A stretch of DNA of 64,000 bases from Nitriliruptoraceae bacterium (GTDB lineage: Bacteria; Actinomycetota; Nitriliruptoria; Nitriliruptorales; Nitriliruptoraceae), in assembly GCA_003563915.1 (NCBI GenBank), contig PWTE01000071.1, forward strand, positions 1 to 64,000, in the 5' to 3' direction. Under the pieces are notes generated by a model. That model did no database searches. It worked only from the letters and a program-made list of their open reading frames with translations, and had not been told where the DNA came from. Within the stretch, counting starts at the first letter, position 1, and each line of letters starts with the position of its first letter. Position numbers and translations under genes: made by a program. Shown in pieces: positions 1 through 7,503 of the stretch.

Positions 1-401
1 ATCCCGGTGCCGATCCCGAACGCGGTCGCGACCACCGGCCACGCTCCTGGGAGGCCGTCGACGCCGACGACCACCACGGCGACGGCCAGCGCCGCGGCCG
101 ACATCGTCGCGAACCCCTGACTGACCAGCAACAGCCAGCGACGATCCAGTCGGTCGGACAGGGCACCGGCGAAGGGGGAGAACAGCACCAGCGGGAGGAA
201 CTGCGCGACGGAGACCAGCCCCACCATGAACGCCGATCCGGTCAGCCGGAACACGACCACGGCCGCGGTGACATTGAACAGCCAGTTGCCCGTGTTGGAC
301 GTCAGGTTCCCCAGGAAGAACGGTGCGAAGTTGCGGTCGCGCAGCACGGCGCTGCTGGAGCGCGGACCGGGGGAGGCGGCAGGATCGTCGAGACGCGTCA
401 C
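1..401 (-). CDS. MFS transporter (EntS-like group), N-terminal part
   Basis: Reading the minus strand from a GTG at 399-401 gives about 133 residues before the window edge, so the C-terminal two thirds are missing. A charged cytoplasmic start is followed by membrane segments rich in Leu/Val/Phe. The loop with the GALSDRLDRRWLL motif matches the conserved MFS loop between helices 2 and 3 (GxLaDRxdRR). The LRDRNFAPFFLGNLTSNTG start resembles MFS exporters of the EntS/MFS_3 group. The substrate cannot be told. It lies 22 bp downstream of the CPBP protease gene on the same strand and may share its transcript. Confidence 0.75.
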   Translation of the reverse strand, partial: MTRLDDPAASPGPRSSSAVLRDRNFAPFFLGNLTSNTGNWLFNVTAAVVVFRLTGSAFMVGLVSVAQFLPLVLFSPFAGALSDRLDRRWLLLVSQGFATMSAAALAVAVVVVGVDGLPGAWPVVATAFGIGTG

Positions 402-423
402 GTCCGCGACGCTACCGGAGCGT

Positions 424-1137
424 TCAGAGCAGCCCCTGCGCCACCACGGCGGCGAGCAGCCCGACACTGTTGGTCCCGATGTGTGCCAGGATCGGTGCCA
501 CCAGGCTGTCGGATGCCAGCCGCAGCCAGCAGAACGCGTAGCCGGCGATCGTCGTGACGACGACCGCACCGCCGATGGCGATCAGCCCCCCAGGCGAGGC
601 GACGACGACCTCGTTGATGCGAAGCGCCACGATCGTTGGTGCGATGTGCCACAGTCCGAAGGCGATGCTCGAGACGGCGACCGCCCGCCAACGTGACAGC
701 CACCGCAGTGCGGCGGCGAGCAGCACGCCGCGGAAGGCGACCTCCTCGAAGACGGCCGTCCCCAGCGGGATCCGGACCAGCGCCACGAACCACACGTCGT
801 CGGCGAAGCCGGCGGCTCGCTGGTCCTCCAGTAGTCGGCCGACGGGCGCGATCACGTCGGCGAGCAGCACACCCACGCCGATGGCGCCGGCGATCAGGAC
901 GAACGCCCCGCCGCCCCACGCGAGGCCCCGGGCGAGCTGCCTCGGTGCCAGCCCGACCTCCTCGAGAGCATCGCCGAGCTCCGGCCGCCCGGTAGCGACG
1001 CGGTAGCGCCACCACCCCACCAACAGCAGCGCGGTGAGCAGCAGGTTGCGGCCCGTGTAGGCACGCTTGCCGATCAGCAGGTTGGCCACCAGGCTCCAGG
1101 TGACCAGTGATCCCGCGATCGTCCACGTCACACGCAT
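424..1137 (-). CDS. CPBP family intramembrane metalloprotease
   Basis: About 237 residues, mostly hydrophobic helices. It has the CPBP (CAAX protease/bacteriocin-processing) motifs: EEVAFR at about residues 131-136, FGLWH at 160-164 and a C-terminal HIGTN. These supply the glutamates, histidines and asparagine expected to bind the catalytic metal inside the membrane. The family cleaves or processes membrane-embedded or prenylated peptides; the substrate here is unknown. A GTG at 1146 would add three residues. I prefer the ATG at 1137 because a TACCTT -10-like box (minus strand, 1148-1153) sits too close to 1146 for that codon to be transcribed from it. The gene is divergent from the M42 peptidase. 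Confidence 0.85.
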   Translation of the reverse strand: MRVTWTIAGSLVTWSLVANLLIGKRAYTGRNLLLTALLLVGWWRYRVATGRPELGDALEEVGLAPRQLARGLAWGGGAFVLIAGAIGVGVLLADVIAPVGRLLEDQRAAGFADDVWFVALVRIPLGTAVFEEVAFRGVLLAAALRWLSRWRAVAVSSIAFGLWHIAPTIVALRINEVVVASPGGLIAIGGAVVVTTIAGYAFCWLRLASDSLVAPILAHIGTNSVGLLAAVVAQGLL

Positions 1138-1147
1138 CAGGTCCACG

Positions 1148-1153
1148 AAGGTA
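1148..1153 (-). promoter_or_regulatory. -10-like hexamer TACCTT for the CPBP gene
   Basis: The minus-strand TACCTT fits the TANNNT pattern seen before many genes here and ends 10 nt before the ATG at 1137. No -35 match was seen. Confidence 0.3.
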
Positions 1154-1183
1154 CGGGTGCGGGCGCGGGGCTCACACGACCGC

Positions 1184-1189
1184 TAGCGT
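1184..1189 (+). promoter_or_regulatory. -10-like hexamer TAGCGT before the M42 peptidase gene
   Basis: TAGCGT ends 8 nt before the ATG at 1198. Transcription starting 6-8 nt downstream of the box would begin at or next to the start codon, so the mRNA may be leaderless. No Shine-Dalgarno sequence precedes this ATG, which agrees. Confidence 0.45.
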
Positions 1190-1197
1190 CGCCCGCC

Positions 1198-2517
1198 ATG
1201 GATGCCATCGACCAACTCATCGACCCCGAGCTCGACCAGGACTACCTCAAGGAGGTACTGCTCGAGCTGCTCAGGATCCCCAGTCCGTCGGGGCGTACCG
1301 ACGTGATCATGCAGTTCGTCGGTGAACGTCTGCAGGACATCGGGGTGCCGTTCGAGCTCACCCGTCGTGGTGCGATGATCGCCGATCTGCCGGGGAACGG
1401 TGGCGGATCGCTGCGCCGGGCGGTGGTGGTGCACACCGACACGATCGGCTGCATGGTCCGGGAGCTCAAGCCCACCGGCCGGCTGTCGGTGGTACCGGTC
1501 GGTACCCACTCGGCCCGGTTCTCCGAGGGCACGCGGGTCACCATCTTCACCGACGACATCGACCGCTCCTACACCGGGACGATCCTGCCGAACAAGGCGT
1601 CCGGTCACGCGTTCGGCGACGCGATCGACGAGCAGCCGGTCGGATGGGAGCACGTCGAGGTACGGGTCGACGAGAAGGTCCGCGACGACCGCGACCTTCG
1701 AGCACTCGGGATCAAGGTCGGGGACTTCGTCGCCCAGGTGGCGTCGCCCATCATCACCCGGTCCGGGTTCGTGAACTCGCGTCACCTCGACGACAAGGCG
1801 GGGGTCGCGGCGGCCCTCACCGCGGTCAAGGCCCTCATCGATCAGGGGTGCGCGCTGGAGGTCAGCGCCCGTTTGCTGATCACGATCTCCGAGGAGGTCG
1901 GCCACGGTGCCTCGAGCGGGATCACCAGCGACGTCGCGGAGCTGCTCTCGATCGACGCGGCGGTGGTGGCGCCGGGGCAGACCACCAAGGAGACCGGGGT
2001 CACCGTGGCGATGCAGGACCTCCACGGACCCTTCGATTACCACCTCACCCGGCGGTTGTGTGCCCTGGCGGAACGTGCCAAGGTCGAGCACACCCGCGAC
2101 GTGTTCCGCTACTACCGCTCCGATGTCGCTGCCGCGCTGGAAGCCGGAGCCGAGACCCGCGCCGCCCTGATCGGGTTCGGGGTCGACGCGACGCACGGTC
2201 ACGAGCGCACCCACCTCGACTCGATCCTGGCGACCGCGAGGTTGCTCGGTCTCTACCTGCAGACGCCGCTGACCTTCCGGACCTGGGACGCCGAGCCGCA
2301 GGGACCGTTGAGCCGGTTCCCGTCGACGGCGGTGCAGCCGGTGCGGCGTGAGCCCGAGCTCGACCCCGAGGCCGACGACCTGGTGCTGAACGAGCCCTTC
2401 CCGGAGCTCGACGAGGAGGACGGGGCGTGGTACGGGGCCCCCGGTTCGGGGCCACCCGGGGCAGGAGGCCGCAAGGGAGATCGCGGTCTGGCCGGGCCCG
2501 ATCGGGAGGAGGGCTGA
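1198..2517 (+). CDS. M42 family metallopeptidase, NAGGN-system type
   Basis: 439 residues. Dizinc aminopeptidase ligands are visible: H79 and D81 (VVVHTDT), D198/D199 (SRHLDDKAG), the E232-E233 pair (ITISEEVG), D253 and H339 (ERTHLDS). Long stretches (RIPSPSG, PFELTRRGA, RHLDDKAGVAA, FDYHLT, DVFRYYRSD, GVDATHGHERTHLD) match my memory of the peptidase subfamily annotated with the N-acetylglutaminylglutamine amide (NAGGN) osmoprotectant locus. Its usual partners, the asparagine-synthase-like amidotransferase and the acetyltransferase/ATP-grasp synthetase, are not in this window. The core ends near residue 355. About 85 extra residues follow, acidic then Gly/Pro-rich and apparently disordered. 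It is immediately followed by an F420-type oxidoreductase (GTG one base after the stop). Confidence 0.85.
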   Translation: MDAIDQLIDPELDQDYLKEVLLELLRIPSPSGRTDVIMQFVGERLQDIGVPFELTRRGAMIADLPGNGGGSLRRAVVVHTDTIGCMVRELKPTGRLSVVPVGTHSARFSEGTRVTIFTDDIDRSYTGTILPNKASGHAFGDAIDEQPVGWEHVEVRVDEKVRDDRDLRALGIKVGDFVAQVASPIITRSGFVNSRHLDDKAGVAAALTAVKALIDQGCALEVSARLLITISEEVGHGASSGITSDVAELLSIDAAVVAPGQTTKETGVTVAMQDLHGPFDYHLTRRLCALAERAKVEHTRDVFRYYRSDVAAALEAGAETRAALIGFGVDATHGHERTHLDSILATARLLGLYLQTPLTFRTWDAEPQGPLSRFPSTAVQPVRREPELDPEADDLVLNEPFPELDEEDGAWYGAPGSGPPGAGGRKGDRGLAGPDREEG

Positions 2518-2518
2518 C

Positions 2519-3478
2519 GTGCGCATCGGACTGATGATCGAGGGCCAGGAAGGCGTCACCTGGGACCAGTGGGTCGCCCTCGCACGGACCTGCGAGGACC
2601 ACGGGATCGGGGCGCTGTTCCGTTCCGACCACTACAACGGGCTCATGGGCGACGAGAGCCGGGACGCCACCGACGCCTGGGCCCTGATCGCGGCGCTCGC
2701 GGCGGTCACCTCGACCGTACGGCTCGGGACGCTGGTGTCGCCGGTGACCTTCCGCCACCCCTCGGTGCTCGCGAAGATGGTCGCCACCGCGGACCACGTG
2801 TCCGGTGGCCGGGTCGAGCTGGGATTGGGGGCCGGGTGGAACGAGCGGGAGCACGAGGCGTACGGCTTCGACTTCCCGGATCTCGGGACGCGGTTCGAAC
2901 TGCTCGAGGAGCAGGCCGCGATCATCCGGGCACAGTTCACCGAGGAGGTCGTGAGCTTCGCGGGAGATCACTACCGGCTCCAGGAGCTCCAGCCGCTCCC
3001 GCACCCGCTCCAGTCACCCGTACCCCTCATCATCGGTGGGTCGAGCGGGTCGCGTTCGGCCGCGCTCGCCGCCCGGGTCGCCGACGAGTACAACCACGTG
3101 ATGGCCAGCGTCGACGACCTGCCTGAGCGCCAGGCCCGGCTGGACGCGGCCTGCGAGCAGGTGGGGCGCGACCCGGCCACGCTGGCACGGTCGCAGATGA
3201 CCGGCTGCGTCGTCGGGCACACCCAGGAGCAGGTCCTGGCCCGGGTCGAGCGGGTCATGGCCAAGGCCGGCGCGGAGGGCGATCCGACCAGCTTCGTGGA
3301 GCAGCAGACCGGCCGCTGGGTGATCGGCACGGTGGAGGAGGTCCGCGACCAGCTCGGCCGACTCGAGGAGCTGGGCGTCGAGCGGATCATGCTCCAGCAC
3401 CTGGTCCACGAGGACCTGGAGATGGTCGCGCTGATCGGTGACGAGCTGGTGAGCGAGGGGTCCGGACCGGCCGCGTGA
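2519..3478 (+). CDS. LLM class F420-dependent oxidoreductase (Rv1855c-like)
   Basis: 319 residues forming a luciferase-like TIM barrel. Family signatures include the MRIGLMIEGQEG start, FRSDHY near residue 40, LGTLVSPVTFRHPS near 80, GRVELGLGAGWNEREH near 105 and IGGSSGSRSAALAARVADEYN near 175. This pattern matches the F420-dependent group named after Rv1855c rather than FMN luciferases. The substrate is unknown. The GTG start has a strong GGAGGAGG site ending within the peptidase gene and overlaps its 3' end by all but one base, so the two genes are very probably co-translated. Confidence 0.85.
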   Translation: MRIGLMIEGQEGVTWDQWVALARTCEDHGIGALFRSDHYNGLMGDESRDATDAWALIAALAAVTSTVRLGTLVSPVTFRHPSVLAKMVATADHVSGGRVELGLGAGWNEREHEAYGFDFPDLGTRFELLEEQAAIIRAQFTEEVVSFAGDHYRLQELQPLPHPLQSPVPLIIGGSSGSRSAALAARVADEYNHVMASVDDLPERQARLDAACEQVGRDPATLARSQMTGCVVGHTQEQVLARVERVMAKAGAEGDPTSFVEQQTGRWVIGTVEEVRDQLGRLEELGVERIMLQHLVHEDLEMVALIGDELVSEGSGPAA

Positions 3479-3505
3479 GGTGCTGAGGTGGTGCTGAGGT
3501 GGTGC
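3479..3505 (+). repeat. 11-bp tandem repeat in the gap before rmuC
   Basis: GGTGCTGAGGT occurs twice in direct tandem (3479-3489 and 3490-3500), followed by the first five bases of a third copy. It begins right after the stop codon of the oxidoreductase. Its role is unknown. Confidence 0.6.
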
Positions 3506-3567
3506 GCGCTCCACCGCACCGTCGAGCTCACACGGGCGGGGTCCTCGGTGTTGTCGCACCGTGGCCG

Positions 3568-3573
3568 TACGGT
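3568..3573 (+). promoter_or_regulatory. -10-like hexamer TACGGT before rmuC
   Basis: TACGGT ends 6 nt before the ATG at 3580 and no ribosome-binding site is visible, again suggesting a leaderless transcript. Confidence 0.4.
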
Positions 3574-3579
3574 GTCGTC

Positions 3580-4722
3580 ATGTCACTCGGGACCGTCCTG
3601 CTCGTGATCGGCCTGACCGCGGCGACGACCGCGGCTGTGGTCCTGTTGGTGTTGCGCCACCACCAGCAACGTCTGACCGCACACCTGGCCCGACAGCGTC
3701 GCGAGGACCTGGACGCGGCGGTGGACACGTTGGCTGCGGTCGCCGGGGAGCGGCTCGAGGCGCAGACCCGGGTGTCCACGAGCCACCTCGACTCCCGCAA
3801 GGAACTGATCGACGCGGAGCTCGCACGGATGGGGCGCACGCTCGGGGAGGTCACGACGACCTTGCAGCGGCTGGAGTCCGAGCGGGCGGAACAGCTCGGA
3901 CGTATGGGCGAGCAGCTGCAGGGTGTCGCCAGGACCCACCAGGATCTGGCCCGGACGACCGGCGCGCTCCGTGAGGCGCTGTCCAGCTCGCAGGCGCGTG
4001 GGCAGTGGGGTGAGCGGATGGTGGAGGACGTCCTGCGGGCGGCCGGTTTCGTCGCTGGGGTGAACTACCGCACGCAGACCACGACCCGGTCGGGGACCCG
4101 TCCCGACGTGACGTTCCTGCTCCCGCACGACCAGGTCGTGCACCTGGACGTGAAGTTCCCGCTGGACCGCTACCTGGCCATGCTCGAGGCCGACGGCGAG
4201 CAGGAGCGTGAGACCCACCGGGCGGCCTTCCTGCGGGCGGTCCGTGACCGGGTCAAGGAGCTCAGCACCCGGGGCTACATCGACCCGCAGGACGGGACGA
4301 TCGACTGCGTGCTGCTGTTCATCCCCAACGAGCAGGTCTACGGGTTCGTCCACGAGCAGGACCCGCAGCTGCTCGACGACGCCTTGGCGCAGCGGGTGGT
4401 GCTCTGCTCGCCCTCGACCCTGTTCGCGGTGCTCGCCGTGATCCGTCAGGCGATGGATCGCGTCGCGCTGGAGCGCACCAGCGACCGGATCCTGGACCTG
4501 CTCGAGGCCTTCCGGGACCAGTGGCAGCGGTTCACCGAACAGATGGACAAGGTCGGCCGCGGCTTGGAGACGACCCAGCGGGCCTACGACGCCCTCGCGA
4601 CCACGCGACGCAACCAGCTCGAACGCCAGCTCGACCGGGTCGACGACCTCCGGCAGGGACACGAGGACGCCGCTGCGACCCTCGTGCCGCTCGACCGGGC
4701 CCGCCGGTCGGCGGAGGGCTGA
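3580..4722 (+). CDS. rmuC: DNA recombination protein RmuC
   Basis: 380 residues from the ATG at 3580; the reading frame is open further upstream but without family features. There is one N-terminal membrane segment (about residues 3-25), then a long charged coiled coil to about residue 130. The RmuC nuclease-like domain follows, with GQWGERMVEDVLRAAGF, RPDVTFLLP, VHLDVKFPLDRY, DCVLLFIPNE and VLCSPSTLFAVL. The PD-(D/E)xK-like core is expected to act on DNA structures and limit recombination between short inverted repeats. It is followed after 3 bp by the cyclo-ligase gene. Confidence 0.93.
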   Translation: MSLGTVLLVIGLTAATTAAVVLLVLRHHQQRLTAHLARQRREDLDAAVDTLAAVAGERLEAQTRVSTSHLDSRKELIDAELARMGRTLGEVTTTLQRLESERAEQLGRMGEQLQGVARTHQDLARTTGALREALSSSQARGQWGERMVEDVLRAAGFVAGVNYRTQTTTRSGTRPDVTFLLPHDQVVHLDVKFPLDRYLAMLEADGEQERETHRAAFLRAVRDRVKELSTRGYIDPQDGTIDCVLLFIPNEQVYGFVHEQDPQLLDDALAQRVVLCSPSTLFAVLAVIRQAMDRVALERTSDRILDLLEAFRDQWQRFTEQMDKVGRGLETTQRAYDALATTRRNQLERQLDRVDDLRQGHEDAAATLVPLDRARRSAEG

Positions 4723-4725
4723 CGC

Positions 4726-5499
4726 GTGGCGCGACCGTCACGGCGTCACGACCACGACGCGGGTGGCGACCCGGACCTGCTGTCCGCGAAGGCCGCGCTG
4801 CGCGACGAGGTGTGGTCGCGGCTGGACACCGACGGCATCCGCCGTTTCCCGGGGCCGCGCAACCGCATCAGCAACTTCGTCGGCGCCGAGGCGGCTGCGC
4901 AGCGGCTCCGCCAGACGGCAGCGTGGCAGCGCGCCGCCACGATCAAGGCCAACCCCGACAGCCCGCAGTGGCCGGTGCGCCAGCGAGCGCTCGAGGACGG
5001 CAAGGTCGTGTACATGGCGGTCCCGCGGCTGGCGGAGCAGGACCCGTTCTTCCTGCTCGACCCGGACCACCTCGCCGAGCCTCCCCGGCAGGCCTCATCG
5101 ATCAAGGGTGCGTCCCGCTCAGGACGGACGGTGCCGGTGGAGGAGCTCGAGCCGGTCGACCTCGTGGTGACGGGATGCGTTGCGGTCGGTCGTGACGGAG
5201 CCCGGCTCGGGAAGGGCGGCGGGTTCAGCGACCTCGAGTTCGCGATCGCCTCGGAGGCCGGTCTGATCGACGACACCACGGTCGTGGTGACGACGGTCCA
5301 CGACCGACAGGTGCTGGACCGCGGGGCGATCCCCGTGGCCGAGCACGACGTCCGGGTCGATGTGATCGTCACGCCCGATCAGGTCATCGAGGCGTCCCGC
5401 GAGGGACCGCGGCCGGTGGGTCGCCTCCGGTGGGACGAACTGACCGAGGACAAGCTGGCAGCGATCCCCGTCCTGCAGCGGCTGCGAAGCTCCCGGTGA
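4726..5499 (+). CDS. 5-formyltetrahydrofolate cyclo-ligase family protein
   Basis: 257 residues. The family signature is RLGKGGGFSDLEFAI near residue 160, the glycine-rich loop that binds ATP and the folate. KANPDSPQWPVRQRALEDGK matches the N-terminal substrate region. The expected reaction is ATP-dependent conversion of 5-formyl-THF to 5,10-methenyl-THF. The protein is longer than the classical YgfA enzyme (about 180-200 residues) and resembles the MTHFSD-like branch found in actinobacteria and archaea, so catalytic identity is likely but not proven. The GTG start lies 3 bp after the rmuC stop, giving an apparent operon. Confidence 0.8.
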   Translation: MARPSRRHDHDAGGDPDLLSAKAALRDEVWSRLDTDGIRRFPGPRNRISNFVGAEAAAQRLRQTAAWQRAATIKANPDSPQWPVRQRALEDGKVVYMAVPRLAEQDPFFLLDPDHLAEPPRQASSIKGASRSGRTVPVEELEPVDLVVTGCVAVGRDGARLGKGGGFSDLEFAIASEAGLIDDTTVVVTTVHDRQVLDRGAIPVAEHDVRVDVIVTPDQVIEASREGPRPVGRLRWDELTEDKLAAIPVLQRLRSSR

Positions 5500-5545
5500 C
5501 CGCGGGCTGGCGTTCGCCCGCCCCGCCGACCTCCAGGAGTCCGTC

Positions 5546-6034
5546 GTGAGCGTGCAGACCGGTGACACCGCCCCCGATTTCGAGCTGCGGGACCAGACAG
5601 GCCAGCCCGTACGCCTCTCCGACTACCGGGGGAAGCGCAACGTGATGCTCGTGTTCTACCCCCTGTCCTTCACCGGGGTCTGCGAGGGCGAGATGTGCCA
5701 GATCCGCGACAACCTCGAGATCTACGTCAACGACGAGGTCCAGACGCTGGCCGTCTCCGTCGACTCCCCTCCGACGCACAAACGGTGGGCCCACGAGCAG
5801 GGGTTCGACTTCCCACTGCTCAGCGACTTCTGGCCGCACGGTGAGGTGGCATCGACCTACGGGGTCTTCGACGAGACCCTGGGCATCGCCCAGCGTGGCA
5901 CCTTCATCATCGACAAGGACGGCACGGTGGTGTACGTCGACCGCAACCCGATCCCCGAGGCCCGCGACCAGGCGCCGTGGCGCGCCGCGCTGCGCGACAT
6001 CGGCGCGATCGACAGCGACCCCGTCGGCACCTGA
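5546..6034 (+). CDS. ahpE: Peroxiredoxin AhpE
   Basis: 162 residues of thioredoxin fold. The peroxidatic cysteine is C46 in PLSFTGVC. The later LLSDFWPHG, YGVF and GIAQRGTFIID segments agree closely with mycobacterial AhpE, which reduces H2O2, organic hydroperoxides and peroxynitrite. Unlike one-cysteine AhpE as I remember it, a second cysteine follows at C51. This is the C-x4-C spacing of BCP/PrxQ enzymes, so an intramolecular resolving disulfide is possible. The GTG start is preceded by an AGGAG-like site. Confidence 0.9.
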   Translation: MSVQTGDTAPDFELRDQTGQPVRLSDYRGKRNVMLVFYPLSFTGVCEGEMCQIRDNLEIYVNDEVQTLAVSVDSPPTHKRWAHEQGFDFPLLSDFWPHGEVASTYGVFDETLGIAQRGTFIIDKDGTVVYVDRNPIPEARDQAPWRAALRDIGAIDSDPVGT

Positions 6035-6049
6035 CCGCCAGGACCGCTC

Positions 6050-6064
6050 CGGCTGGCCCAGCCG
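6050..6064. terminator. Hairpin between convergent ahpE and methyltransferase genes
   Basis: CGGCTG (6050-6055), a three-base loop and CAGCCG (6059-6064) form a perfect 6-bp GC stem between two convergent genes. There is no T-run, so it is not a classical intrinsic terminator. Confidence 0.35.
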
Positions 6065-6097
6065 ACGCGCGTCCGTGGCTGGGTGCGGTCGCGGCGG

Positions 6098-6904
6098 CTA
6101 CGACGGCCGGTTCCCCCAGGCCTGGACGAGGGTGAAGGTCAGCCCCCAGCTTCCGGGCTCGGCGATCTCGCGCTCGGCCTCGTCGATGAGCGCGTCGAGC
6201 TCGTCGCCGTCAACCAGCTTGCGGAGCAGTCCGTCGAGTGCGGTGGCGAACTGCAGCGGCAGCCGTTGGTAGGGGTGGCCGGGCTCGAGCGCCTGGACCT
6301 CGGCGCTGACATCGGGCTCGATGGCAGCGTCGCGGAACAGGTCGGGCAGCCGGCGGGCCACCCACGGGTCGTCGCTGACGGTCTCGAAGGCCTGCGCCAC
6401 CAACGGGATCATCCGTTCCTCGATCGCCGGCGCCGGCGGCAGGAAGTGCCAGGAGCCGGGGTCGACGTCCTCGAGGATGACCGTGCCGCCGGGGCGAACC
6501 AGGCGGAGGTAGGTGGCCAGTTGCTCCTCGGCGCGCCCCAGGGGGGCGAGCTGGAAGCGAGCATGGACGAGGTCGAACGACCCTGGGTCGAGGTCGGTCG
6601 CGAAGAGGTTGTCCTCGATGAGGGCGACGTTGCGAAGTCCCTCGGTGGCCGCGAAGGTGTCGGCCGCTGAGAGCATGTCCTCGTCGATGTCGGTCCCGAC
6701 GACGGAACCCTCGGGGCCGACCCACTCGCTGAGCAGCCGCAGCCATCCCATGGCGCCACAACCGACGTCCAGGACTCGGGCGCCGGCGCCATCGCCGATC
6801 TGCGTGAGGACCCGCCGACCGGCGGGCTCCCACACGCGGGACTGCAACTGCAGGCGGTCGAGCTCGGAGGCCTGACCGGTCAGTACGTACGTGCCTTGGC
6901 TCAT
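6098..6904 (-). CDS. Class I SAM-dependent methyltransferase
   Basis: 268 residues from the ATG at 6904, which has a GAGG-type site upstream in AAGGAGAACGGC. Motif I is RVLDVGCGAMGW (about residues 43-54). GTDIDEDML marks the acidic end of strand 2. FDLVHARFQLAPLG and RLVRPGGTVILEDVD are the later motifs of the Methyltransf_11/25 type. The protein is soluble and its substrate is unknown. It follows the SnoaL-like gene on the same strand after 38 bp, which would fit modification of a small natural product, though no synthase genes are nearby. Confidence 0.85.
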   Translation of the reverse strand: MSQGTYVLTGQASELDRLQLQSRVWEPAGRRVLTQIGDGAGARVLDVGCGAMGWLRLLSEWVGPEGSVVGTDIDEDMLSAADTFAATEGLRNVALIEDNLFATDLDPGSFDLVHARFQLAPLGRAEEQLATYLRLVRPGGTVILEDVDPGSWHFLPPAPAIEERMIPLVAQAFETVSDDPWVARRLPDLFRDAAIEPDVSAEVQALEPGHPYQRLPLQFATALDGLLRKLVDGDELDALIDEAEREIAEPGSWGLTFTLVQAWGNRPS

Positions 6905-6942
6905 GCCGTTCTCCTTGCGTTCCTCGGGTGATCCTGTGCGGT

Positions 6943-7368
6943 CTAGGTCGGGGACATGGCGGGGTCGATGGCTCCCAGCTGGCTCATGAGGGAGAGCAGA
7001 TCCTGCTCGCACCACCGCTCCTCGATCCTGCCGTCGCGCACCACGGCGACATCGTTGCCGGTGGTCTCGACGTGGTTCTGGCTCGGTGGGATCCCCAGGA
7101 ACTCGCCGGTGTGTTTGCCGGTGACGCGCCACCGGAAGGCAACCTGGCCGTCATCGACCAGGACGCGCTCCAGCTCCGCGTTCGTGTCGCTGAGGGCACC
7201 GTGCAGCGCATGGATGAAGCTCTTCAGGCCCTCGCGGTCCGGGGAGAACCCCGCCGGCATCGGGTGCTCGATGTAGTCCTCGTGGATGAGCTCATCGATG
7301 AGCTCCACCCGTCCTTCGCCGTACACCTCTTCGATGAAACGGCGGACGGCTTCGCGTGTGTCCGGCAT
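6943..7368 (-). CDS. SnoaL-like / ester cyclase family protein
   Basis: 141 residues with the NTF2-like pattern: REAVRRFIEEVYGEGRVEL, then HEDYIEHP, FRWRVTGKHTGEFLGIPPS and a C-terminal VRDGRIEERWCEQDLLSLMSQLG. This matches SnoaL polyketide cyclase-type cone-shaped folds, but most such proteins are not cyclases, so the function is open. The ATG has a GAGAGGAG site about 8 nt upstream. It probably forms an operon with the methyltransferase. Confidence 0.8.
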   Translation of the reverse strand: MPDTREAVRRFIEEVYGEGRVELIDELIHEDYIEHPMPAGFSPDREGLKSFIHALHGALSDTNAELERVLVDDGQVAFRWRVTGKHTGEFLGIPPSQNHVETTGNDVAVVRDGRIEERWCEQDLLSLMSQLGAIDPAMSPT

Positions 7369-7503
7369 CGTCGGGACTCCTCTCGTCTAGGAAGCACGGA
7401 CGATGTCGATGCTGACGCACACGCGCGACGGCGGCTTCGGACACGAGGACCAATCCTCAGCGGCCCCGCAGTGGTCCAGATGGACCAGTGCGCCGACAAC
7501 CGA

